Of a stretch of DNA of 64,000 bases, positions 23,769 to 32,081 are shown piece by piece. How positions within the stretch are numbered: position 1 is the stretch's first letter; each line of letters starts with the position of its first letter. The stretch spans positions 1 to 64,000 of the forward strand of contig JACKKY010000001.1 of assembly GCA_024236175.1 (NCBI GenBank). Direction: 5' to 3'. A program made the position numbers and the translations under genes. Origin of the DNA: Novosphingobium sp. Lineage in GTDB: Bacteria; Pseudomonadota; Alphaproteobacteria; Sphingomonadales; Sphingomonadaceae. The notes below the pieces were generated by a model, which searched no databases, had not been told where the DNA came from, and saw only the letters and a program-made list of their open reading frames with translations.

Positions 23769-25022
23769 TCAGGCTGCGCGCTTACCTGCCTTGTTGGTGT
23801 CGATGACCTTCCCGCCGCTAAGAAAATCAGCCCAGTCCTGCATCATCCTGCGTCGGGGAGCCAAGTATTCGGCGGCATTGTAAGCCCCACGCACTTCGTT
23901 TTTCTCCGAATGCGCGAGCTGAAGCTCGACCCAATCCTCATGGTATTTCCTGATCCATATGGGTGGCTTGCCGAACTCGACCAGCTGCTCATTGGCCCAG
24001 GTGCTTGCCAAACCCCGGAAGCCGTGAACAGTTTGGCGGCTATGGTATCCGAGGCGATAGAGGGTGTAGATCATCGTGTTTTCTGACAGTGGCTTGTTCG
24101 GTTTATTCCCTGGGAAGACAAAGTCACCCGGCGCCAATGCGATCATCGATTTCGCGATCTGAGCGGCCTGGTGCGAAAGAGGCACCAAATGCTCCCGTCC
24201 CATCTTCATTCGCTCGGCCGGAATGCGCCAGACAGGTGATTTGCCGCTGAGGTCTTCAAACTCGGATTTGGCGGCGAAACGCAGCTCCTTGGTTCGAACC
24301 CAAGTAAGGAGAGCAAAGAGAACTGCGTCACGGGTAATTGCAGACCGTCGTTCGCCCTCTTCCTGGTATGAATGCAGCTTCTCGATGAAAGCGGGCAATT
24401 CGCTGAGCGGCAGCCGGCTCATATGCTTCACTCTCGGCCGCGGCTTTAGCGCCCCGCGCAAATGTGTCGTCGGATCGTTCGCCGCCAAACCACACGCGAT
24501 CGCGAACTGGAAGACTTGCCCCACCCCTTGCTTTGCACGCCGGCTGATATCGAGCGCACCTCTTGCTTCGATCTTGCGGATCATTGCCAGTACGTCGGGC
24601 GCCGTGATGTCATGGACGAGTTTCTCGCCGATGGCCGGAAAGACATCCCTTTCCATGCGCGACCAGACGCGTTCGGCATGCGCGTCATTCAGCGCACTCT
24701 TTCGATTTTCATGCCAGCGCTTTGCGACCTCGAAGAAGGTGGCACCCTCCTGCGAGATCACTTCCCCCTTGGATTTCATCGGATCCTTGCCCTCGGCCAG
24801 CAACGCCTTTGCTGCAGCTCGCTTGTCGCGTGCTGCAGCTATACCGAGCTCGGGGTACGCGCCGAACGAGAGCAACTTCTCTTTACCTGCGAAGCGGTAC
24901 TTCATCCGCCACAATTTTGATCCGTTCGGCTGGACCAACAGGAATAAGCCCTCCCCGTCGGCCAACTTGTAGGCGCGCTCGCGTGGCTTTGAATTTCGGG
25001 CCTGAATCTCTGTGAGAGGCAT
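23769..25022 (-). CDS. int: P4-type tyrosine integrase of the element
   Basis: This site-specific recombinase integrates and excises the element at the tRNA-Met gene. The 417-residue product starts MPLTEIQARNSKPRERAYKL, the standard DUF4102 arm-binding opening of P4-like integrases, which fixes the start at 25022 (AAGGAG 11 bases upstream). A frame extending to 25196 reaches the tRNA and is rejected. The catalytic domain shows Arg in LLTWVRTKELRF, His-x-x-Arg in VHGFRGLAS, His in LAHSEKNEVRG and Tyr381 in RGAYNAAEYL. It lies 178 bases from the tRNA 3' end and points away from it, the normal layout for tRNA-integrated islands. Confidence 0.92.
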   Translation of the reverse strand: MPLTEIQARNSKPRERAYKLADGEGLFLLVQPNGSKLWRMKYRFAGKEKLLSFGAYPELGIAAARDKRAAAKALLAEGKDPMKSKGEVISQEGATFFEVAKRWHENRKSALNDAHAERVWSRMERDVFPAIGEKLVHDITAPDVLAMIRKIEARGALDISRRAKQGVGQVFQFAIACGLAANDPTTHLRGALKPRPRVKHMSRLPLSELPAFIEKLHSYQEEGERRSAITRDAVLFALLTWVRTKELRFAAKSEFEDLSGKSPVWRIPAERMKMGREHLVPLSHQAAQIAKSMIALAPGDFVFPGNKPNKPLSENTMIYTLYRLGYHSRQTVHGFRGLASTWANEQLVEFGKPPIWIRKYHEDWVELQLAHSEKNEVRGAYNAAEYLAPRRRMMQDWADFLSGGKVIDTNKAGKRAA

Positions 25023-25200
25023 TGGGGGTATCGCTCCTTTCCGATACTCCGCGATGATACCCCCAAAATACCCCCACACCAAATCTGGCTGCATGTGGAA
25101 GACCATGGGTGCATACGGATGCGAATCACGCGCAAACCTCTGCTTTTCTTCCGATTTTCGGAAAAATACGGAAGCCGTTGGAAACTTCCGGATCAAGGGA

Positions 25201-25277
25201 TGGTAGCGGAGGAGGGACTTGAACCCCCGACACGCGGATTATGATTCCGCTGCTCTAACCAGCTGAGCTACTCCGCC
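25201..25277 (-). tRNA. tRNA-Met (CAU), insertion site of the element
   Basis: A 77-nt cloverleaf with CCA encoded. The acceptor 5' strand GGCGGAG pairs with CTCCGCT; the anticodon stem GCGGA/TCCGC encloses the loop ATCATAA with anticodon CAT; the T-loop is GTTCAAG. The body resembles elongator tRNA-Met rather than initiator or lysidine-type Ile2. The 3' end faces the integrase, so attR is within its 3' part; the partner repeat must be left of the window. Confidence 0.93.
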
Positions 25278-25331
25278 ACATCCATGGCCGCCACACGGTC
25301 GGACATGTCGCCAACGTGCGTGCAGGCGGCG

Positions 25332-25360
25332 CTCTTAGGGCCGGGAAAAGGCCGGGTCAA
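25332..25360 (-). promoter_or_regulatory. Promoter of tRNA-Met
   Basis: On the minus strand TTGACC (25355-25360) is followed after 17 bases by TAAGAG (25332-25337), 55 bases before the tRNA 5' end. The tRNA-His gene has a comparable TTGTCG-N17-TAACAG arrangement. Confidence 0.5.
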
Positions 25361-25394
25361 CCACTCGCTGCATCTTGCTGCCCGGCCCTTACCT

Positions 25395-25949
25395 TCACCG
25401 CTGGCCGCGAAAGGGATAGACATGCGAGAGGCGCCAAAGTTCACCGTCCCAGAGATACAGCCCCAGCCCGCGAAATCGGAAGCTGCGCGGGCGAAAGTCG
25501 CTTCCCAGTTCCCGCTGCAGATCTTGCGCGGCCGTGTTTGCGACCTTGTTCTGGACAGTGATGTGAAGCCGCAATGGCCGCGCGTCTTTCTGCTGGATGA
25601 GGCCATGAAGGCGTTCGGCCAGCCGGCCATGCAGTTCCTCCATTGCGGGGCTTGCGACGGCAAAGGCAGTGCCCCTGCCCAGGTCCATCAGACCCGAAAT
25701 CGTCGCTTCAGGAGGCAGTTCCCGGGAAAACTCACCCAGCAGGCCGCGCACTTCGCTGTCGGCCGAAGGGGGCAGCCCGTGAAAGAGGGTGACGTGAGCC
25801 CCGAGGCGGTTGCGTTCCGGCGGATAATGCTCCCGCCGGATCGCGTCTGCCCAGGACAGAATGTCTCCAGGCAGCTCTGCGGTGATCAGAAGGGGTGCGC
25901 CCCGGGCCGGAGGGGGGGATTGGTCCGGTCCCGGGGCGCTGGCCGTCAC
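25395..25949 (-). CDS. 2'-5' RNA ligase family protein (2H phosphoesterase)
   Basis: The 184-residue protein carries the two His-x-Thr motifs of 2H phosphoesterases, HVTLFHG (about 52) and HITVQNK (about 129), on a duplicated fold. Family members hydrolyse cyclic or 2'-5' phosphodiester bonds; the substrate here is unknown. The start at 25949 overlaps the peroxiredoxin stop by 4 bases, so it is the second gene of a two-gene operon. Confidence 0.85.
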   Translation of the reverse strand: MTASAPGPDQSPPPARGAPLLITAELPGDILSWADAIRREHYPPERNRLGAHVTLFHGLPPSADSEVRGLLGEFSRELPPEATISGLMDLGRGTAFAVASPAMEELHGRLAERLHGLIQQKDARPLRLHITVQNKVANTAAQDLQRELGSDFRPRSFRFRGLGLYLWDGELWRLSHVYPFRGQR

Positions 25950-26491
25950 GCGGAAATGGCCAGTTTCGCCTTCAGGGCTTCGAGCAGCTTTTCAGGCATT
26001 GTCTCGCCATAGGGGTCGTCGTCGGCGCCGACATCGTTGATGCCCGGCTCCTCGAACCATTCGACGATTTCGTTGTCGTCCACGACCATGGCGTAGCGCC
26101 AGCTGCGCTCACCGAAGCCGAGATGGTCCTTGCGGATCAGCATGCCCATGCGGCGGGTGAAATCAGCCGAGCCATCGGGCAGCAGCTTAACCTTCTCGAG
26201 GCCGAGATGCTTGCCCCACTGGTACATGACGAAAGCGTCGTTGACCGAGATGCAGTAGACCTCGTCGATGCCGAGTTCCATGAACTCGTCGTAGAGACGC
26301 TCGAAATTCGGGCACTGCTCGTTGCTGCAGGTCGGCGTGAAGGCGCCGGGGAGCGAGAAGATCACCACCTTCTTGCCTGCGAACTCGTCACGTACATTGA
26401 AATCCTGCCAGCGAAACGGATTAGGTCCGCCGATGCTTTCGTCGCGAATGCGGGTCTTCAGGGTTACGTCGGGAATGGTACGGCCAAGCAT
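25946..26491 (-). CDS. Peroxiredoxin (Prx5-type)
   Basis: Thiol peroxidase that reduces H2O2 and organic peroxides. The 181-residue product shows KKVVIFSLPGAFTPTCS with the peroxidatic Cys55 and a further Cys60 in SNEQCPNF, and the downstream block YCISVNDAFVMYQW. The start at 26491 (MLGRTIPD) follows AAGGAGATATCC; upstream in-frame sequence is not protein-like. It is the first gene of an operon with the 2H phosphoesterase. Confidence 0.88.
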   Translation of the reverse strand: MLGRTIPDVTLKTRIRDESIGGPNPFRWQDFNVRDEFAGKKVVIFSLPGAFTPTCSNEQCPNFERLYDEFMELGIDEVYCISVNDAFVMYQWGKHLGLEKVKLLPDGSADFTRRMGMLIRKDHLGFGERSWRYAMVVDDNEIVEWFEEPGINDVGADDDPYGETMPEKLLEALKAKLAISA

Positions 26492-26588
26492 GTCCTGGAT
26501 ATCTCCTTGATCTGATGGATCATGAGATAGCGCAGCGATAATAATCTGTGAAACAATCCATTCCTGTAACTTTGATCGGAATTTCCGA

Positions 26589-27560
26589 TCACAGTTCACC
26601 TCTCGCCCGCCGGATCGCAAACCATTTTTCGACGTTGTCGTTATGCTGCTCGAGCGTCGATGCAAATGCGTGCCCGCCGCTGCCGTCCGCGACCATGTAG
26701 AGCGCATCGGTCTTGGCCGGATTGAGCACCGCGGCGATCGATTCCCGCCCGGGGTTGGTGATCGGCCCTTCGGGAAGGCCCACCATCGTGTAGGTGTTAT
26801 AGCCGTTGACCGCCTGGATTTCCGACTGGCGGATACGCCGGCCAAGCGGCTTGCCCTTGGTGATCGGGTAGATGATCGTCGGGTCGGCCTGGAGCAGCAT
26901 CCCTTTCCTGAGGCGGTTGGAATAGAGCCCGGCGACGAGCCGCCGCTCCGACGGTTTGCCGGTTTCCTTTTCGACGACCGAGGCAAGCACCAGCGCCTCG
27001 GCGGGCGTCTTCACGGCAATGCCCGGCGCGCGCTTGGCCCACAGTTCCTTCAGCGTGCGCTGCATCGCCGCCTGCATGCGCCGCAAGACCTCGGCCCTGC
27101 TTTCGCCGCGCTCGAAATCGTAGCTGTCGGGCAATACCGAGCCTTCCTGGGGCACGGCGACATCGCCGGTGAGGTGAGGCTGGGCCATCAGCCGTTCCTG
27201 CACCATCACCGAGGGCATGCCTTCCGGGATGGTGACGAAGCGCCGGATGACATCGTCGCCCTGGATGGTGGACAGGATCGTGGCTTCGCTTGCCCCCTTC
27301 GGCAGCAGGAATTCACCGGCCTTGATCGGCGCCCCGCCCCCGAAAATCCGCGCGCGCAACGTGAAACTGTCGGCGGAAGCGATCGCGCCTTCCTCTTCCA
27401 GTTTCTCGGCGACGCCTGTCAGGCTCGCACCGCTGGGCACGATGAAAGCGGATTCCTTCTCGAGAGGGCCCGAGCCGTACCAGCCGCCGAGGAATACGCC
27501 GCCGGCGACCAGCAGCAAGGCCGCGACAAGCGCGGCCAGCAAACAGCCGCGCGGAGGCAT
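26589..27560 (-). CDS. mltG: Endolytic transglycosylase MltG
   Basis: MltG cuts nascent peptidoglycan strands and so limits their length. The 323-residue protein has one N-terminal membrane anchor (CLLAALVAALLLVAGGVFL), a LysM-like region and the YceG catalytic domain with Glu197 in LASVVEKETG and LYSNRLRKGMLLQADPTIIY. Its ATG overlaps the fabF stop by one base (TGATG). The order acpP-fabF-mltG is common in Alphaproteobacteria. Confidence 0.93.
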   Translation of the reverse strand: MPPRGCLLAALVAALLLVAGGVFLGGWYGSGPLEKESAFIVPSGASLTGVAEKLEEEGAIASADSFTLRARIFGGGAPIKAGEFLLPKGASEATILSTIQGDDVIRRFVTIPEGMPSVMVQERLMAQPHLTGDVAVPQEGSVLPDSYDFERGESRAEVLRRMQAAMQRTLKELWAKRAPGIAVKTPAEALVLASVVEKETGKPSERRLVAGLYSNRLRKGMLLQADPTIIYPITKGKPLGRRIRQSEIQAVNGYNTYTMVGLPEGPITNPGRESIAAVLNPAKTDALYMVADGSGGHAFASTLEQHNDNVEKWFAIRRARGEL

Positions 27561-28825
27561 CAGTCGCTCAACTGTCGGACGACGAGGCTGGCGTTGGTTC
27601 CGCCGAAGCCAAAGCTGTTGTTCAGCGCCGCCCTGACGGTCCGTTTCTTCGCCTTGTGCGGTACCAGGTCGACCCCTTCGCAGCTCTCGCTCGGATTATC
27701 GAGATTGAGCGTGGGCGGAACGATCTGGTCGCGGATGGCGAGGATGCAGAAGATCGTCTCGACCGCACCGGCGCCGCCCAGCAAGTGCCCGATCGCCGAC
27801 TTGGTGGAGCTCATCGACACATTGGCGATGGCGTCGCCGAACAAGCGGCGCACCGCGCCGAGTTCGAGCTCGTCGCCCAGCGGCGTCGACGTCCCGTGGG
27901 CATTGACGTAGTCGATGTCGGCTGGCGTGACGCCGGCCTTGCGCAGGGCCATTTCCATCGACCGGAACGCGCCCGAGCCTTCGGGATGCGGCGCGGTGAC
28001 GTGATAGGCATCGCCCGACAGGCCGTAGCCGGTGACTTCGGCGTAGATCTTTGCGCCGCGCGCCTTGGCCCGCTCGTATTCCTCCAGCACGACAACGCCC
28101 GCACCCTCGCCCATGACGAAACCGTCGCGGTCGACATCATAGGGGCGGCTGGCCTTTTCCGGCTGGTCGTTGAAACTGGTGGAGAGCGCACGCGCCTGCG
28201 CGAACCCGGCAATGCCGATCGGACATATCGTCGCTTCGGCACCACCCGCGACCATCACTTCGGCATCGCCGTCCCGGATCATCCGCGCGGCATCGCCGAT
28301 CGAGTGGGCGCCGGTCGAGCAGGCCGTGACCACCGCATGGTTCGGCCCCATCAGGCCGTACTTGATCGAGACCTGCCCCGAAATGAGGTTGATCAGCCGG
28401 CCATGGACGAAATGCGGCGAAACGCGGCCCGGTCCCTTGGTGTAGAGGACGATCGATTCGCTCTCTATCCCGGGCAGGCCGCCGATGCCGGCGCCAATCG
28501 AGCATCCGGCGTGGAGCCGCTCCTGCTCGCTCATTTCCGCAAGGCCGGCGTCCTCGAGCGCCTGGCCCGCGGCATCGATTCCATAGACGATGAACGGATC
28601 CACCTGCCGCTGGATCTTGTGATCAACGCGCTTGTCCGCGTCGAAGCCCCAGGGATGGTCCTTCGGCTTCACCTCGCAGGCGATGCGGCACTTGTGATCC
28701 GTGGCATCGAACCTGGTGATGGGACCGGCTCCGGATTTGCCGGCAAGCAGATTGTTCCAGCTCGTCTCAACGTCAGCCCCCAGGGGAGTGACAAGACCAA
28801 GACCGGTTACGACCACGCGACGCAT
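27560..28825 (-). CDS. fabF: 3-oxoacyl-ACP synthase II (FabF)
   Basis: Condenses acyl-ACP with malonyl-ACP in fatty acid elongation. The 421-residue protein has the complete Cys-His-His triad: Cys169 (VVTACSTGAHS), His310 (VNAHGTSTP) and His347 (SAIGHLLGGAG). The start at 28825 has a GGAG site. It follows acpP and is translationally coupled to mltG. Confidence 0.96.
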   Translation of the reverse strand: MRRVVVTGLGLVTPLGADVETSWNNLLAGKSGAGPITRFDATDHKCRIACEVKPKDHPWGFDADKRVDHKIQRQVDPFIVYGIDAAGQALEDAGLAEMSEQERLHAGCSIGAGIGGLPGIESESIVLYTKGPGRVSPHFVHGRLINLISGQVSIKYGLMGPNHAVVTACSTGAHSIGDAARMIRDGDAEVMVAGGAEATICPIGIAGFAQARALSTSFNDQPEKASRPYDVDRDGFVMGEGAGVVVLEEYERAKARGAKIYAEVTGYGLSGDAYHVTAPHPEGSGAFRSMEMALRKAGVTPADIDYVNAHGTSTPLGDELELGAVRRLFGDAIANVSMSSTKSAIGHLLGGAGAVETIFCILAIRDQIVPPTLNLDNPSESCEGVDLVPHKAKKRTVRAALNNSFGFGGTNASLVVRQLSD

Positions 28826-28884
28826 GCAATTCTCCGAGTATCCGACAGCAAATTTGGCTCAGTTGCAGATCAGCCCGTTAACAC

Positions 28885-28937
28885 AACAGGCCCAGCCGCG
28901 TTAGGGCCGAGCCTGTATTTTCCCGCGAAGGCGGGAA
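28885..28937 (-). terminator. Stem-loops between acpP and fabF
   Basis: Two hairpins: ACAGGC...GCCTGT (about 28885-28915) and TTCCCGC-CTTC-GCGGGAA (28920-28937). The second looks like a GC-rich intergenic palindrome of the REP kind. They may attenuate read-through from acpP, whose product is needed in excess over FabF. Confidence 0.45.
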
Positions 28938-29010
28938 CCGATGCCCTTCCCATCTACCCGCGGTAGTGCAGGCAAATTCGGGACGAACGGAGATGTGGCT
29001 GACGGGCCGT

Positions 29011-29247
29011 TCAGCCCTTGTTCTCGTCAATATACTTGATCGCATCCGAGACCGTGCTGATCTTTTCGGCAGCGTCGTCCGGAATCTCGACTCCGAACTC
29101 CTCTTCGAAAGCCATGACCAGCTCGACAATGTCGAGACTGTCGGCGCCCAGATCGTCAATGAAACTGGCGTCCTCGGTAACCTTGTCGGCTTCCACACCC
29201 AAATGTTCGACGACGATCTTCTTAACACGATCGGCGGTGTCGCTCAT
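29011..29247 (-). CDS. acpP: Acyl carrier protein
   Basis: The 78-residue acidic protein carries the phosphopantetheine site Ser37 in DDLGADSLDIVELVM. It is the carrier for fatty acid synthesis and is followed by fabF and mltG. The length and start are typical. Confidence 0.97.
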   Translation of the reverse strand: MSDTADRVKKIVVEHLGVEADKVTEDASFIDDLGADSLDIVELVMAFEEEFGVEIPDDAAEKISTVSDAIKYIDENKG

Positions 29248-29368
29248 TAATATGCCCCTTCTGAAACGGAGGAAGAAATCTCGACAGTCGCCCTAATGTG
29301 CGGCGGCGGCGCTGGCAAGTGCGTTGCGGGGGGCAAAGACGGGCGTTTTTCGCCCCTTGGCGCAACAT

Positions 29369-30613
29369 TCAGGTCGGCTGGGCGCTGCCTCCCAGCCGTT
29401 TGCGCGGACGATTGGTGATCATCAGCAGCGCGGAAATCAGCGCCAACGCGCCGAAAGTCAGGAACATGGCGTCGTAATTGCCGGTCCGATCGTAGATTTC
29501 CCCACCCAGCCGGATGCTGGTTGCGCTGGTTATGGCCATCACCAGCGTGGCCGTGCCGTTCGCCGTACCGAAGCTGGCTGCACCGAACCGGTCCGCCAGC
29601 AGAGCCAGGAATGCGGGCGTGACGGTGCCTGACGCCAGGCCGATCAGGACGCTGCAGCCGAGCAAGGCGACATAGGAATGATCGAACAACAAGGCGACGC
29701 TCGTCAGCATCACCAGGACGAATACTCCGCTCAGCAGCAGCACGCGGTCGACCCGTTCGCCCAGCCAGGCCAGCATGAGCTTGCCGGCAAACGCCAGCGC
29801 ACCGACCAACGACACCAGACTGGCCGACTGGTTGACCGACAGGCCGTTCTCCTGGGCCAGGGGCACAAGCGAGATGATGATGGTCTGCAGCGCACCCAGC
29901 GCCATGGCCGTGCTCAATGCCATCGTCCAGAAATGCGGCGTGCGCAGCAGTTGCGAAGTCTTGAGCGGCGACTGTCCTGCTTGCGAATCCCGGGCGACGG
30001 CCTGCTTCTCCGCCTCGCCGGCCGTCATCGGCTCACGATCGTCAGGCCCCGGTCTTTCACGGGCCAGGGGCACGATGGCCAGGAAGATCACGGCCAGCCC
30101 GCACCCCACGATGACGAGGCATTGGCGCCATCCGAACGTATCAATGAGCACCCCGAACAACGGCACGATGACCACGCTTCCCAGCGACATGCCCATCATG
30201 GTTATGGCCATGGCCCTGCCGCGGTTGGCGGAGAACCAGCGCGTCACCAGAGCCGGAGCTGTCAGCGTGCTTCCTCCCGCGATGCCCAGGGCCAGCGGCA
30301 CGGCGATCACGAACGCGCTGAGCCAGATATTGGTCGATAGTCCGAGCACGATCATGCTCAGGCTGAACAGGATCGCGCCCGCGATCAGAATCTTGCGTGC
30401 CGAATACACGTCGAGCATCCGCCCTACGAATGGAGCGGCGGCGGCGGTGCCGAGATGCAACAGGATGATCCCGGTGTTCATGTTCGCGCGCGACAGGTTG
30501 AATGCTTCCGAGACGGGAATGACGAACAATCCGAACGCGTTCATCAATCCGACGGGGATCATCAGCAGGATGAGACCGATCGCGACGATGACCCAGCCGT
30601 AATAGAAGCGCAT
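29369..30613 (-). CDS. MFS transporter (oxalate/formate-antiporter-like)
   Basis: The 414-residue protein starts MRFYYGWVIVAIGLILL and has about 12 hydrophobic segments with a central hydrophilic loop (residues about 185-215: ARERPGPDDREPMTAGEAEK). The N-terminal FYYGW and the loop pattern suggest the OFA/monocarboxylate branch. The substrate cannot be named. The start at 30613 follows GGGGAGAG. It stands divergent from the antiporter gene, 199 bases away. Confidence 0.8.
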   Translation of the reverse strand: MRFYYGWVIVAIGLILLMIPVGLMNAFGLFVIPVSEAFNLSRANMNTGIILLHLGTAAAAPFVGRMLDVYSARKILIAGAILFSLSMIVLGLSTNIWLSAFVIAVPLALGIAGGSTLTAPALVTRWFSANRGRAMAITMMGMSLGSVVIVPLFGVLIDTFGWRQCLVIVGCGLAVIFLAIVPLARERPGPDDREPMTAGEAEKQAVARDSQAGQSPLKTSQLLRTPHFWTMALSTAMALGALQTIIISLVPLAQENGLSVNQSASLVSLVGALAFAGKLMLAWLGERVDRVLLLSGVFVLVMLTSVALLFDHSYVALLGCSVLIGLASGTVTPAFLALLADRFGAASFGTANGTATLVMAITSATSIRLGGEIYDRTGNYDAMFLTFGALALISALLMITNRPRKRLGGSAQPT

Positions 30614-30812
30614 GCATTCTCTCCCCACCCCTCGGCCATGAGATAGGCGCATTCGCCGGGATCTTGGTCCGGATACGAATTCGCCGCCGTTGGGCGCCAC
30701 AAACAGCGTAGGCAGGGGTTCAGCGCGACACAAGCGGATAGGCGCGCAGGAACGAAAACGTCTCTTCGCGGTTTAGTGCACTGATGCACACTCATCCTAT
30801 GCACGGCTGATC

Positions 30813-32075
30813 ATGGAATTGCTCTACATCTTGCTTGTCGTTCTTGCCGTTACCCGGCTCTGCGGTGAATTGGCCGAACGCCTAGGCCAGGCCGCGCTGC
30901 TGGGCGAAATCGTCGGTGGAATCGCGCTGGGAATAGTCATCCACCAGACTTCCGCCCGTTTCACGGTTTTGGGCGATGCGACGGACAGCGAGGCGTTTTC
31001 CGCCATCACGGACCTCGCGATCTTCTTTCTCATGTTGCTGGCCGGGATCGAGCTGAAACCGCGCCAGCTTGCCAAGGCGAGCAGCAAGGCCGTGATTATC
31101 GCGCTTGGAGGGTTCCTCGTTCCCCTGGGAGCGGGCTTCGCGCTGGCGTGGGCCTTTCTTCCGGCTTCCGAACTCAAGACAGCACAGTCCCTGTTCGTCG
31201 CTACCGCCCTTGCGATCACGGCCATCCCCGTGGCGGTCAAGATTCTGATGGATCTCGGCCAGCTGGATTCGAAAGTCGGGAACCTGATCGTTTCGGCAGC
31301 CCTGTTCGACGACGTCTTCAGCCTGATCCTGCTCGCAGTGCTGCTGGGTGTGGTGAGTACCGGGACCATTCCGAGCGCTGCCGAACTCCTCGCGATTCTC
31401 GGCAACGTCGCGATCTTTTTTGCCGTCACCTTCGCGATCGGCATGTTCGTCATCCCGAAAATTGCGCATCTGGTGATGAGAACGCGCAGCGCCGAATTCG
31501 AGTTCAGCGCGATCCTGCTGTACGCCCTCGCCTATTCCTACTTCGCGGAATACATGGGCCTGCATTTCATTCTGGGCGCCTTCGTCGCGGGAATGTTCTT
31601 CAACCGCACCACGGTCGATGCAGAGATTTTCGACGGCATCTCCTCCAAGCTTTCGGCCGTGACGAGCGGATTTCTCGCCCCGATATTCTTCGCATCCATC
31701 GGCATGCATCTGCAGATAGGAGCTCTCGCGGAGATTCCGCTGTTCGTGATCCTGCTGGTCGTGGTCGCCGCCGCCGGCAAATTCCTGGGCGCGGGCCTTC
31801 CCGCCTACTGGCTGGGGGCAAACCGACGGAATGCCTCCGCGATCGGCGTCGCCATGAGCGCGCGCGGCGCGGTGGAACTGGTGATCGCCGACATCGCTCT
31901 GCGCGCCGGCGTCTTTTCGCAGCCCGATCCGCCGCCGCCGATCGTCGCGAACCTGTTTTCGGCCGTGGTCATCGTCGCCGTCGCGACCACCCTGGTTGCC
32001 CCGCTTGCACTGCGACGGCTGCTCCCGGCACGAGCCGACAGCGATGACAAGGGCGACGAACCCAAGCGCGAATAA
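30813..32075 (+). CDS. CPA2-type cation/proton antiporter
   Basis: The 420-residue membrane protein has the Na_H_Exchanger domain with about 11-12 helices: LGEIVGGIALGIVI, the FLMLLAGIELKP helix and SAALFDDVFSLILLAVLLG with the paired acidic residues of helix 5/6. It resembles KefB/KefC transport domains but lacks a C-terminal TrkA-N domain, so regulation by nucleotides or glutathione is not indicated. The ion is not predictable. It ends 7 bases before the convergent aspS stop. Confidence 0.85.
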   Translation: MELLYILLVVLAVTRLCGELAERLGQAALLGEIVGGIALGIVIHQTSARFTVLGDATDSEAFSAITDLAIFFLMLLAGIELKPRQLAKASSKAVIIALGGFLVPLGAGFALAWAFLPASELKTAQSLFVATALAITAIPVAVKILMDLGQLDSKVGNLIVSAALFDDVFSLILLAVLLGVVSTGTIPSAAELLAILGNVAIFFAVTFAIGMFVIPKIAHLVMRTRSAEFEFSAILLYALAYSYFAEYMGLHFILGAFVAGMFFNRTTVDAEIFDGISSKLSAVTSGFLAPIFFASIGMHLQIGALAEIPLFVILLVVVAAAGKFLGAGLPAYWLGANRRNASAIGVAMSARGAVELVIADIALRAGVFSQPDPPPPIVANLFSAVVIVAVATTLVAPLALRRLLPARADSDDKGDEPKRE

Positions 32076-32081
32076 TTCGTC

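Larger units (their letters stand above)
1..25200. mobile_element. Integrative conjugative/mobilizable element, right-hand part
   Basis: The segment carries an integrase beside the 3' end of a tRNA-Met gene, a MOBF relaxase with TraD and a ribbon-helix-helix protein, a candidate oriT, and leading-region type genes (ssb, ardC, ParB-like, primase, methylase-helicase). The left boundary and T4SS genes are outside the window, so I cannot tell an ICE from an integrated mobilizable element. Known: P4-type integrases commonly target tRNA 3' ends. Inferred: the element ends at or within the tRNA gene at about 25,200. The broken relaxase suggests that transfer is impaired, unless a complete copy exists elsewhere. 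Confidence 0.8.

Noticed and set aside
25023..25196. N-terminal extension of the integrase
   Set aside because: The extension is not conserved-looking and begins beside the tRNA; the family opening MPLTEIQ with AAGGAG fixes the start at 25022.
26492..26986. Upstream extension of the peroxiredoxin frame
   Set aside because: It is a shadow of mltG; the peroxiredoxin has its own start at 26491.
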